64,000 bases of DNA from Toxoplasma gondii ME49. Its lineage: Eukaryota; Apicomplexa; Conoidasida; Eucoccidiorida; Sarcocystidae. The notes beneath the pieces are model-generated. The model made no database searches and was not told where the DNA came from. It worked only from the letters and a program-made list of their open reading frames with translations. The stretch covers positions 496,001-560,000 of the forward strand of contig NC_031479.1 of assembly GCF_000006565.2 (NCBI RefSeq). Reading direction: 5' to 3'. The position numbers were made by a program, and so were the translations under genes. Shown one piece after another: positions 1 to 9,994 of this stretch. Position 1 is the stretch's first letter, and every line of letters starts with the position of its first letter.

Positions 1-1
1 C

Positions 2-303
2 CTGGAGAGCCCCCGAGCGACGGCTGGAAGGAGGGAGACGCGGGGAAAGGAGAAGAACAAGAAGAAAAGGAAGAGGAAGAAGAGAAGGAAGAGAAGGAAG
101 AAGAGAGGGAAGAGAAAGACGACGAAAAGGTGGAGGGAGGTTTTTGAGAGGGTGGACGAGCAGTTCCGGTTGCCGCGTACGGGTGTGAAGAGGCTTGAGG
201 GCGAAGCCGAGCGCGGATTTCGTCCAGAGAAGGAGAAGCGGCATGAAACGTTTTCGCGAGGCCTGGCGGCGGATAATCGGAAGGACGAGTTCCAGAAGGA
301 GAC
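2..303 (+). CDS. Possible partial exon of an unidentified charged protein
   Basis: From base 2 one + strand frame is open for 100 codons: a Lys/Arg-rich first half, then a less repetitive segment containing RVDEQFRLPRTGVKRLEGEA. It reaches TAA just after a GTAAGAG donor at 304, so an exon end at 303 (phase 2) is plausible. The 5' part lies outside the window and I found no convincing next exon. I do not recognise the family. A competing Glu-rich frame is open from base 1 to about 146, so the frame choice is uncertain. Confidence 0.3.
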
Positions 304-2103
304 GTAAGAGAAGAAGAACCAGAAGAAGAAGAACCAGAAGAACCAGAAGAAGAACCAGAAGAAGAAGAACCAGAAGAAGAAGAAAGAGAAGAAGAAGAAA
401 GAGAAGACTGGGAGGTTGACCCGTTCTGAGCAGACGGTGTTTGGTTTACTTCTTCGTCGGAGAGCCTCGGCGTGTGTCTTCTGAGCTGAGAAGAGGCCAG
501 ATTCGACTCGGCGTCGTTTTCCGAGGAGCGAGAGAGACAGGAAGGATGTGCAGACGTTGAGGGAAGGCCGCGAATGACGCCGTTCGCCTCAGAGCCTGGC
601 TGCTGGGGGGGCCGGTCGCTCTTGTCTTCGCCGAGAGAGGAGACAGCCTCGGTGTCTCGGCTCTCGAAGAAAGAAGAAGCGAACGCCTCTCCAGCAGATC
701 CAGAAGGCGGCGCCAGAGGTTCAGAGAAACAGCGAACCGGAGACGAGGTTGACATGGTACAGCACAGGGAGAGAAGGAGGAGAAGGAGAGCGCAAGGAAG
801 AAAGAAGTCGGGGAAGCGAGGAAGAGAGAGCGCGCAAGGAAGAACTGGAAGAACAAGCGAGAGAAGTAGGGAAAGCGAGAGAGGCAAAAGATAGACAGAG
901 ACGGAGAAAGGAAAGGAAGGAACGACGAAGAAGGAAAAAGAAAGGACAAAAAGAAAGGACGAAAAAGAAAGGACGGAGGGGGGGCTCTTCGAGGCGAGAC
1001 GAAGACAGGAGGGAAGATGACACGAGAGAAGCTCGGAGAACAGAGGAGAGAGAGGAGATCGCTGCACAGGAGTGAAGCAAGAACAGAAAGCGATGGAAAA
1101 AACAAGAGAGAGAGCTTTGAACTTGGACGAACCTTCAGAAAAAGAGATGAATATCGAAGTGCAACCCAATCGAGAAACAGGCGAGACCTTCGCACCACAG
1201 GGAGAGCAAGGAGACTGCCGCAGCCTTCAGAAAAGAGAGAGGAGGCTTTCCGCGGAAGAGAGCAAGGAGGCGAAGCCGCGCGTTTTCCAGAGAAAACAAA
1301 GACAAGAAGAGAGGTTTCCGTACAGCAGGCCGAACGAAGAAGTATGCCTGTGTGCGTCGAGAGCGTCTCGGACGGCTGGGAGTCGCCAGGGAAGAGCGGC
1401 GCGTCTGCTTCTCGATTGTCCGGATTCTTTGCTTGAGAAGGTTCCCTCTAAAGAGACAAGAGGTCGCAGAGAAGAGAGCGAAACTGGAGAGAGAATGCGC
1501 GGCGAGTCAGTCCTGTCTTTCAGTGTCTTCTGCAGCGACTCCGGAGCAGGAAGTGCTTAGAACCTCGCGCGGGACCGCAGCTTCCAGCCAAGTTCCATTT
1601 TCGTCGAGAACCGCGCCAAACGAGCGTCTCTCTGCATCCTTTAAATGCAAGGCTTCTGTCTCTCACCGCAGAAAAACAAGACATCGGTCACCTCGCTTCT
1701 CCAGCGCATCTCAGACGCGCATGCGCGCGCGCCGAGACCCGCCCCGGAAGAAAGGCTGGTGCGCTCGGGAGTCTGGCGAGAAAAGAAACGAGGAAAGAAG
1801 AACCTCTGGAACGACCGGCACGACAGGAAAAGTCGCAGAGGCTGGACACACTAACGCGTCTGCAGTTCGACAAGAAGACAGTTGAAAGGAAAAACAGGTT
1901 TTCAGAAGGAGCGGCGAGAAAACGGGATGTCGAGAGAGAGAGAGAGAGGGGGGGGGGGGAGGAGGCGCTCTCCAGAAATTCAACCGGCTCAGGTGAAGGA
2001 GCTGCGAGAGATGCGCCTCGTTACAGTTGTGATGTTGAAAGGCAAAGGAAGAGTCGAGAAGGCCTTTCGTTCGTCATCACCTAGAGCACGAGGAGGGACT
2101 TAA
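304..2103 (+). other. Purine-rich tract with overlapping Arg/Glu-rich frames
   Basis: The + strand is strongly purine-rich (GAA, GAG, AGA runs), which leaves several overlapping frames open (about 574-894, 749-1075, 1072-1560, 1352-1885). The 749-1075 frame has alternating Glu/Arg/Lys typical of low-complexity coccidian exons and could be coding, but I could not link the frames with convincing splice sites. There is a poly-G run near 1950-1961. Best read as the 3' part or UTR of a gene entering from the left, function unknown. The minus-strand Ser/Leu-rich frames here are mirror images of the purine bias. Confidence 0.3.
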
Positions 2104-2433
2104 ATTCTGACGAAAAAGAAAAAAGAGACCGGCGATTGCAGCCACAGACACCTAGGAGTGACTCTCCAAACGGTTTCTCTGCTTGCATTTTTACAGGGAC
2201 CTGAGTCGATGAAGACATCTGTTCACCTGCTTCGTTTCAACTGTGCTCACATGCAGGAAATTGCACACAGAAGAATGGAAATATTTACTTTTCTCGTACG
2301 TGTACAAAGATTCATGTCTCTTCTTCATTCTAAGAAAACTCTCGGGAGACACACACCTTCGGCTACTTCACCTAGGTAACCGTGTGCAGTTCCATTCTCT
2401 ACGTCGGCAAACCTTTCCGTTTCTATCTATCTA

Positions 2434-2494
2434 AATATGTATATACATATACATATATATACATACATATACATATATATATATATATATGTAT
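2434..2494. repeat. TA/TATACA microsatellite
   Basis: Run of alternating TA and ACATAT units ending in a pure TA stretch. Same class as the tracts near 3041, 8320, 15900, 16560, 22080, 27225, 28200, 41030 and 52190. Confidence 0.85.
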
Positions 2495-3040
2495 ACTTCA
2501 TTATCGCCTCTTTCTACGCAAATTTTGCCGCCTCTACAGCAGTCCTATCTCGTAGTCTGCTCTGCATCTTACAAGCGTCGACCGGGAGTGTTTGTGTCCT
2601 CTTCGTTTCCAGATGTTTTCTTATATTTTCTTAAATCGCTCTTCCAGAGTTCACCACCTCTCTAAACTGAGAAAAATCTGCGGACTGACGAGAGAGACAA
2701 AGCAACGGCTTCGCGCGACCGGTCGCAGCCTCAACTACGGCCAAGCAGTCTGAAGACTGTTGTTGAGAAGGAGAGAGAAGAACAACAGAAAAACAAAGCA
2801 TTTCCCTCCATAACTACAGACATGCGCATATGTAGATACGCACATGTGATACTGCTGTAGCCTGACAGCGACGCATGCAGTTATCCATGTGCTTGCGTAC
2901 GCTCTTTTTTTTTAAATATACCTGCAAAAACTCATACCGGGGTGCACACGGCATGCGTCTCTCCTCTCGTTTCTCTCTCTCTCTGGTCGTATTTACGCTA
3001 CAATCAGGAAACGAATGTAGAGAGTTACGTGTGTACTTAC

Positions 3041-3074
3041 ATATATATATATATATATATATGTATGCATATAT
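3041..3074. repeat. TA microsatellite
   Basis: About 12 TA units followed by ATGTATGCATATAT, downstream of the PEX3 coding region. Confidence 0.85.
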
Positions 3075-3655
3075 TTGTGTACGTATATTTATTTATTGGA
3101 TCAGTTATGAAGAATTGTGTGGAGAAGTCCATTAGCTGCATGTGTCTTTGTGTTTGTCCGTTCGAATTTCGTCCTTTGACGCACTCGCTTCGTGGTATTC
3201 GCTGGAGTGAAGGCTGCACTGAACTCTTCTGCTGCTCTCCGTTCACCCACAGACTCAGAGAGGCATCTGTGTGTCTCCTTCGAAACAGCTTGTGAGAGGC
3301 GGAATGCGTTTGCGGTGTGTTTGCTTCGGCCTCTGTCTGTGTACTCGTCACAGTCTGTGTCGCTGAGGGAATTGAACTTTACAGTTTCTCTTCGTCTGTT
3401 TTTTCACCTGCCCAGAGGACTGCCGACAGCACACTGTACCACCTGGCCAGTCTCGTCCAAGGCTTCTCTTCAAACCTACCCCACCCCCTCCTTGCCATGT
3501 TCGATCTCGCCTCTACAAAAATTGCTCTGGAAAATCAGACTGCCTTGAATCGGGACTGGAATATTTACACTCGACAGTTCACAGCTGGACGCCGGATTGC
3601 AGTTCGTTGGCTGCATGCTCTGAGGCGAAGCAAGAGGCGTTTTCTCGGGGCATCT

Positions 3656-6600
3656 TCATCCGCTCTCTCCTGTCGCGCCTCCTCTCCCTACCTCGTCCTC
3701 TCGCTCTGCACGGTTCTGCAACCTCTCAGTTTCGATGTTCTCTCTCCCAGGTCCACCCTGCTCTCCCTTCTTGTCTTCGCCACCCTTCCTTTCGTCGTCT
3801 CTCCTTTCGTCGTCTCTCCTTTTGTCGCCTTCTGTCAGAGATCCGCGCTCTGGAGATGCGTTCTTTCTCTCCTCGTTTCCTGCCGACTTTCTCACTCTTG
3901 AGCCTTCTTCCTTCCGCTTCTCGCATGCATACACTGCCCCGCCGACTTCGCCGCAAGCGCCAAGGGTTTTTGCTCCGCGTTCGTCAGGGCTTCCCTGGTC
4001 TCCTTTCGCTTTCTCGTCCCCATCTTTCCTATCTTCTTTTCCGCTGCGTTCGGCCTCCCGTTTGTGGGGTCTCCTGTCTGCGAAGGAAGACGCCAGAGAC
4101 ACCTCAGCCCCCGTCCAAGAGTCCAGAGGGCCCCGCGAGCTGAGGCGGCTCTCAATCAGGTGTACGTCCAGCGAAAGCTCCGACTCCACGCGCTGGCAGT
4201 CGAGAAATCCTTCTTCGTCGGGAGTCAGGGCGTCTCCTTTCTCTCCGTTCTTCTCGCCGTCTGTCGCCGAAGGAGACAAGCCTGCAGCAGGCTCCGTTCT
4301 CTCCCTCCCGAGAAACGAGGGAGGCAGTCCTGGCGTTTCTGGAGCGCACAAGTCGTCTCTCTTGCCGTCCAACGCACCGGCCGAAGCGTCGTCGAGCACC
4401 TGCGCTTCAGAAGAAAGAAGCGAACGCGAAGAGGCCTCTTTTCCTTTCTCTTCTTCCCTCGCCTTCTCCCCACACCCGCCGGTCGCCTCTCTCTCGATGC
4501 CCCTGGGGACTCGCCCTACCTCGGGCGACACCCTGGAGGCCGCATGTCTCTCCGCAGGCGCGAAGCACCCTTGACGGCGCTCGGAGCCTTCTTGCATTTT
4601 CCCCGTTGCTTTGTTCAACCTTCTGCATGCTGGAGGCGCCTTCAGCGGAGAGTCTGAGACAGCGGCGGAAATACGATCTTCCCCGAAGCTCAAGCGTCCG
4701 GTTCCCTCCTCCTCCTTCTCGACGCCTCCCTTCTTTTCTGGCGACGAGTGCACCGCGTCCCTCCCTGGCAACCGACAACTCAAAGCCTCTCCTTCTTTGC
4801 GTTTTTTCTCGCTGCCTGCATGCAAGGATTCTCCGTCAGTGTGGGGCTCTGGAGTCTCTGGAGTCTCGCACACCTCACATGTCTCCTTGCGTCCCTTCGC
4901 CTCGACTCGGCGTCTTCTCTCCCTCTTTCGGGCATCTTCTCGTTGCTTTCTGCGCGTCCTCAGATCCTGCTCCTCGCGGAGAGAAGCCAAGAGGAGCTGC
5001 TTCTGGACCTCTCGCTGCATCTGGGCCATGTGCCTGAAGGCTGGGCCTCTTCGTTCGCTAAGGCGCCCCACAGGCAGCAGGAAACGCCGCGTCTCCACTG
5101 TCTCCTTTTCTCGCGCAGCCGTCAGCAGTGCGCGGACGGCGTCCAGCTCGTCCTCCGTCGCGGTGGGGAAGAAGGCGAAGGAAGAAAACTCCTCAATCGC
5201 CGGCAGCCGCGCGACGAAGGCGAGAACGTCGCTCTCTGTCTCCTCCACTTTCTCTGTCTCCTCCACTCTCTCTGTCTCTGAGACACTTTGGCCCTCCTTC
5301 CGGACGGCCTTCGTCTTCCCTCTCCTCGCCTTCGCTGAGGCTGCGAACCTGCCGTCGGGGGTCTTCTCCTCTTCGTCGAGACGAGGTCGCGTTCTTTCTT
5401 CGGAGACGCGTTTCCAGGCCTCGTCGTCCACCCGAGTCGTCTGGGGAGACCCGAGAACGAAGTCAGCGAGCTGGCAGATCCGTCCGAAAGTCCGCGCAAA
5501 CGCGAAACGGCAGACCGTGGGAGCCCAGCAGCTGTCGCGGGTGGCCGGAAGTCTCAGGCGGCTGTCTCCTCGAGTGCCTTCGCGTCCAGACAAGTTAAGG
5601 AGGTCAGGGTACAGGCTGTTCTGTTCTCTCTTTGACGAAGTCGTCACCTCCACGCGAGCCTTCTCTTCTCGTACCTCAACGCACACTGGAGAAGCGGCCG
5701 CGTCCTGAGACAGCTGAGAGAGCCGAGAGACCTTTTCAAGAGAAGACGAGGCGGAAGAAGAAAGCGAGAAGGAGTTGCGCGAGACACCGGCGTCGAGCGC
5801 GGAGCTCGGGGACGCCGCGACCGCGAGGCCAGCCTGGAGAAGACACCCTTGGAGACACTGGACAGCCAGCCACAGGGCCGCTGTCACGGCGTCAGCGGTC
5901 GCTTCTGCACATGCAGGCGCTTCCAAGAGATCTCTGGCCTCCGCGAGCTGGGCCTCGACGAGGGCAGAGACAATGGGGTTTCTTCGCAGGTCGGAGACAC
6001 AGGGAGCTTCGTCAGAGCCAGCTTGAGGAGACGGAGAAGGACTGGACTGGATCCTCTGGGTCGGCGAACATGCGCCCTGTCGCCTTTCTCCAGCCACAGA
6101 GACCTGAGACACTCGCGCTTCTTCGAAAGAGGCGTCGAATAAATCCTGACTCTCCGGCAAAAGCAGTGCAGCCAAACCACGGCACCGCAGCACGGAACTC
6201 CTTCCTCGTTCCCTCTCTCCTTTTTCTTCTGCACCGTCGCGGTCTTCCTCTTCTTCGCCTGCTTCCTCTTCCTCTTCTTCCTCTTCGTCTTCTTCGTCGC
6301 TTTCGCTGTCGAGTGACCTGTGGCGAGAGGGTCTGCGTCTCTTCTGAGGCAGGTCTCCAGTTTCCGCGCGTCTGAGAATGCGCGTGTGTGCAGTCACGAG
6401 GATGAGGAGAAGAAGGTGAAGAAGATCTTTGGAAGAAAGCACCCCCTCAGGCTGGACATCTCGGAGCACCTGCCGCGAGGCTCGGTGGATTTCCACTGCA
6501 ATGAGATCGAGGGCAGTTTGAGACGACAACAGAGATCTCGTCGTGGTCAGAAACAAGTAGTTCGCAGCATTCAACTCTTCCAAAGTGATCGTGTCTCTTC

Positions 6601-7663
6601 CATCCTCCTCGTCTTCTTGGTCCAGTTTTTCCGCCTCGTCTCGGTCGTCTCTCTCATCTCCTTCGCCTGCCTCGTCCGCGCCGCGTTCGCCTTCGCCTTC
6701 GTTCTCTTCTCGCCTTCGAGGGGAAGCCCCCGAGGCAGCCGCGGAGTCCCCAACGCCTCCGTTCCTCGCGTCGCAGCTTCCACTTGGTCTGCGTCTCTGT
6801 CGACACGATCCGGAGGCCGCGCGAGCGCCTCCCGAGTCTCCAGAGCCTCGGCCCTCGCGACTCAAGGCGAATCCGGGTGTGTAGACACCGTAGAAGGTCT
6901 GGCGCGCGACGATGTTGACTTGGACGCGGTGGAGAACGACGAGGAGGACGAGGAGGTAAATGGCCATCAATGTTCGCGCGTAGATTTCGACGCCCATGTG
7001 AAAGAAGCAGCGGCGCTTGGCGACAGGTGAGAGAGTCCGCGAGGACGCAGGATCTCTCAAAAGCGCCGTGTAGTGCGATATGTCAAAGGCGACGTCGACG
7101 ACGCCTCGGATCTCCTCTCGCAGTTCCCACACCGACCTGTCGGCCAGACGCTGAGTCCGTAGAAAATGGAGAACGACCTGCCACTCGGCAGACGCGCTCG
7201 CGCGCGGCGTCGCTCTGTTCTCGCGACGAGAGAAGGAGACACCCAGCTTCTCGAAGAACGAGGAAAGCGGAGAAGTCAAAGACGCAGCCCACGCAGAGAA
7301 AGAAACCGCAGGGGTCTCTGCGTCTCGCGAGGCGCCTTCGGCGCCTTCGGCGCCTTCGGCGCGCTTTTCGACTTCTTGTTCTCCCTTCTCTCCTGGCTGT
7401 CGGATCTCTCCGTCTTCTCTGTTGTCTTCGCGTTCTGGAGTTCTGTGGCGACTGCCGTGGGGGGGGGGAAGTTCCTCTGGGTTCAGGCCCAGGAGCGAGG
7501 CGAGGAGGCGATCTAAGTCGTCCGTGTCTTCCAGCATCGCCGACAGCTGTTTGTACTGTACGTACACCTGGCGGCCGAGGTAGACGAGCCCCGCGGCGGC
7601 GCTGCCGCCAGTCAGGAATGCCCATTTGTGGCGCCTCACCGCGTTCCACGTCCCCGTGAACAT
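3656..7663 (-). CDS. PEX3: Peroxin-3 (PEX3) homologue, 1335 aa
   Basis: PEX3 is the peroxisomal membrane docking protein for PEX19 and its membrane-protein cargo. The N-terminus has the family hallmark: a short leader, RRHKWAFLTGG, then a hydrophobic segment (about residues 12-32) ending near YVQYKQL. At about residues 205-255 lies the conserved core with DISHYTALLRDP and LLVVLHRVQVNIVARQTF, closely resembling the human PEX3 segment LVVLLRVQLNIIG. Later blocks also fit: NYLFLTTTRSLL, EARDLLEAP (about residue 580) and the closing helix around EDELDAVRALL. PEX3 is normally near 370-450 aa; here acidic and Arg/Glu-rich inserts and a tail of about 450 residues triple it. The start is the only ATG in the frame ahead of the motif (upstream codons of this frame contain none). 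It appears intron-less. Head to head with the SufE-MnmA gene 2.3 kb away. Confidence 0.85.
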   Translation of the reverse strand: MFTGTWNAVRRHKWAFLTGGSAAAGLVYLGRQVYVQYKQLSAMLEDTDDLDRLLASLLGLNPEELPPPHGSRHRTPEREDNREDGEIRQPGEKGEQEVEKRAEGAEGAEGASRDAETPAVSFSAWAASLTSPLSSFFEKLGVSFSRRENRATPRASASAEWQVVLHFLRTQRLADRSVWELREEIRGVVDVAFDISHYTALLRDPASSRTLSPVAKRRCFFHMGVEIYARTLMAIYLLVLLVVLHRVQVNIVARQTFYGVYTPGFALSREGRGSGDSGGARAASGSCRQRRRPSGSCDARNGGVGDSAAASGASPRRREENEGEGERGADEAGEGDERDDRDEAEKLDQEDEEDGRDTITLEELNAANYLFLTTTRSLLSSQTALDLIAVEIHRASRQVLRDVQPEGVLSSKDLLHLLLLILVTAHTRILRRAETGDLPQKRRRPSRHRSLDSESDEEDEEEEEEEEAGEEEEDRDGAEEKGERERGRSSVLRCRGLAALLLPESQDLFDASFEEARVSQVSVAGERRQGACSPTQRIQSSPSPSPQAGSDEAPCVSDLRRNPIVSALVEAQLAEARDLLEAPACAEATADAVTAALWLAVQCLQGCLLQAGLAVAASPSSALDAGVSRNSFSLSSSASSSLEKVSRLSQLSQDAAASPVCVEVREEKARVEVTTSSKREQNSLYPDLLNLSGREGTRGDSRLRLPATRDSCWAPTVCRFAFARTFGRICQLADFVLGSPQTTRVDDEAWKRVSEERTRPRLDEEEKTPDGRFAASAKARRGKTKAVRKEGQSVSETERVEETEKVEETESDVLAFVARLPAIEEFSSFAFFPTATEDELDAVRALLTAAREKETVETRRFLLPVGRLSERRGPAFRHMAQMQREVQKQLLLASLREEQDLRTRRKQREDARKRERRRRVEAKGRKETCEVCETPETPEPHTDGESLHAGSEKKRKEGEALSCRLPGRDAVHSSPEKKGGVEKEEEGTGRLSFGEDRISAAVSDSPLKAPPACRRLNKATGKMQEGSERRQGCFAPAERHAASRVSPEVGRVPRGIEREATGGCGEKAREEEKGKEASSRSLLSSEAQVLDDASAGALDGKRDDLCAPETPGLPPSFLGRERTEPAAGLSPSATDGEKNGEKGDALTPDEEGFLDCQRVESELSLDVHLIESRLSSRGPLDSWTGAEVSLASSFADRRPHKREAERSGKEDRKDGDEKAKGDQGSPDERGAKTLGACGEVGGAVYACEKRKEEGSRVRKSAGNEERKNASPERGSLTEGDKRRDDERRDDERKGGEDKKGEQGGPGRENIETERLQNRAEREDEVGRGGATGESG

Positions 7664-9994
7664 CTTGGCGACGGCGAGAGGAAAAGACTCTGGAAAAGAA
7701 GGGATGGCGGACGCGGAGGCACTAGCAGTTAGCAGTTGGAGTTTCTCTTCTCGAGGCGGCTTGTTCGCAACAGTTGGTTCCTCACACACCTACGTCGTTT
7801 GTGTGTCTCTACTACGCCTTTCGCGCATTGCATGTGGCGGCCGTGAAGAGCAGAACAGCCGTTGAATCCAATGCTCGTTCGGCCTTGTCGCCCGACGTAT
7901 GCAGAGAGTGAAACAGAGACAAGGAACTGGAAGAGCGGCGAATACGCGGAGCGACAGCGACTCCGAGAATCGCTCTCCTGTTGCTCGATCGAAGTTTTGA
8001 GCAGGCAGAGGACGCGGTTCACAGTGAAAATTCATCTGGTCAGACGACTCTCGACTCGCTAGCTTTAGTCGTGATGAACGCCTCCAGCTCTGCTTAACCT
8101 GAGAAGTCAAGAAAATGCAACCGGTCCGCGTCGCACGAGTCTCTCCTGCACTCTGTTCATGTCCTCGCCGCGCGTTGCTTAGTACCTCCGACGCAAGTCC
8201 TCTCTCATGATACATATTCTCAAAAAGAACGAAATCTACAAAGACCTCGAGATAAACCTCCTAGAATGCATACACACTAGTTCACATGCACACACAGACA
8301 GAGAGAGACAAGCATATCTGTATGCATATACAGATACATATACAGATTATATATATATATATATGCATATAGATGTACTTATGTATATGTATAGATGTAT
8401 TTCTGTATGTTTCTATGTATCTGTATAGATGTGTGTGTCTGTATCTATGTAGATGCACGAGTTGGAGACTCGACAGCTGAGGAGGCTTGCGAGAGGAGTG
8501 TGAGGCTTCTACAGAAAGGTCTGAGTCGTCCTGCGTCTCTGCTCGGGGGCCTGTGAGAGTGCATGAAGTTCAGAAACGCGACGCTCCTGCCAGGCGCCTG
8601 TCTCTCTCCGAGACGACGAAGCATCTGCGTTGAACCCTAAGCTCACACCGAAGAGATCCACGCCGCGTTTCAGTCAAGAGAGGCTTCACGCAGTCGCGCA
8701 TACAAAGTGAACCGCCCTCTGCGCAAAAGAGTCCTCCGTGGAGCTTTTGAGTTCGTGAGAAAGTCGGACTCGCGCCGCATCCACGTTCGCCTAAACGCTC
8801 CTCGAGATGCACCGGAAATCTGCAAATCGCGCAGAAACGCGGCTCGTCGAGGGAACGGATGAGGTCTTCTTCTTCGGACTCGCTGCGCGTTCGCTGCGGA
8901 GTTCGTCTCGCGCGGCGACCACCCGCGGGTGTACGTACACACTGCGGACACAGCGCGAGAAAGCGCCGGCCCGGCGAAGGAGAACTCCCCGAGGCCGACA
9001 AGAGAGCGTTCGAGATGAGCTTGAAGCAGCAAAAGATCAAGTCCGCCTCTCGAGCTTGAAAAGATTTCCTCTGCCGGCGAGCACCCGCGCGCGTCGGAAC
9101 GCGTCGGAACGCGGCAGCAGCGCGCGCTAGGTGTGTGTCTCGTCGCGTTTCTCACCGGGGTCATTCGACCGTGGAGAGGAGAGAACAACGGAGTCTTTTT
9201 TTCGCGTCGAAACCGGAAGCGGCTTGAGACAGTGAAGAGGCAGCGAGCGAAAAAAGCAAAAAAAGGGAGAAAAGACGCAGTTATTCTCTCGGATCGCGTC
9301 CACCAGCCAGAGAGGTGCCACGGACCCAAGCGGAGGCAGCGCGAGGGGAGAAGCAAGAGACAAAGGTCACCTTCTGTTTCCTCCTCTCTCGCGAGAGCAA
9401 ACGTTGAATGCACCGCCTTTTCGCCTTTGCTGCTGACATAAGAACGCAACCGTTCGAAAACCGAAAACCAGAGTTGACGGTCCATGCCGCCTCTCTCTGC
9501 CCTCGAACGCTCGACGAATCTAGCTGGACGCGACGGGAGCGCAGGCGGCCGCGGGAGACACCGCGCAACTGCTGAGGAGACAGCGCGAGAGAGCGGCAGA
9601 GAGGTGCAAAAGAGGCGGCAGGTTTTTTTCCGTGAAGGAAACGCGTATTTCGTGTGTGTGGCTTTTCTCCGGCGTTCCTGCGTTTCGACGAAGCGTTTTC
9701 GCGGCCTGAGGACGACGCAGGCCTTTTGGAGATGAGGGACAGAGACAGCGTCGCGAGCGTCGTGACCGTCAGACCCCAGACGCAGATTTCTGCTCGGCGG
9801 CACAACTCGCAAGTGCTCGCGCAAAAAGACGGCCGCGCGCGAACAGCGAAACGGCGAAGAATGGTTTTTCGCCCAGCGTCCAGTACGGACTTTACTTCGC
9901 GGGAACGCCTGTTGAAATCTTCTTCTGAGGCACGTTCTCCCTGCGTGGTTCTCCGGCGAATCACGACGAAAACGCGTCAGTCCTCGCGTCGCCG
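7664..9994. other. Divergent intergenic region between PEX3 and SufE-MnmA
   Basis: 2.3 kb between two divergently transcribed genes, so it should hold both promoters and 5' UTRs. It contains a TATA/TATC-type microsatellite (about 8318-8455) and a palindromic element GGTGTACGTACAC at 8928-8940. Arg-rich minus-strand frames exist (8670 to about 10166, and 8570-9040 with two CxxC pairs) but lack ATG starts or recognisable domains, so I do not call genes. Confidence 0.55.
8318..8455. repeat. TATC/TATA-rich microsatellite tract
   Basis: Mixed CATATA, GATACATA and pure TA units, then repeated TATGTATCTGTATAGATG-like units, in the PEX3/MnmA intergenic region. Confidence 0.8.

Larger units (their letters stand above)
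2104..3655. other. Non-coding DNA between the left locus and PEX3
   Basis: No supported gene. AT-rich DNA with two (TA)n-type microsatellites (about 2434-2494 and 3041-3074). It lies downstream of the PEX3 stop codon on the minus strand, so its right part probably holds the PEX3 3' UTR and polyadenylation site. No obvious homology in any frame. Confidence 0.5.

Noticed and set aside
446..1198. 250-codon Ser/Leu/Phe-rich minus-strand frame
   Set aside because: Complement of a purine-rich tract; composition is explained by GAA/GAG bias on the + strand.
8570..9040. Minus-strand frame with CPQC and CAIC pairs (possible zinc ribbon)
   Set aside because: No ATG start and no conserved spacing or flanking fold residues; more likely chance Cys pairs in the MnmA 5' region.
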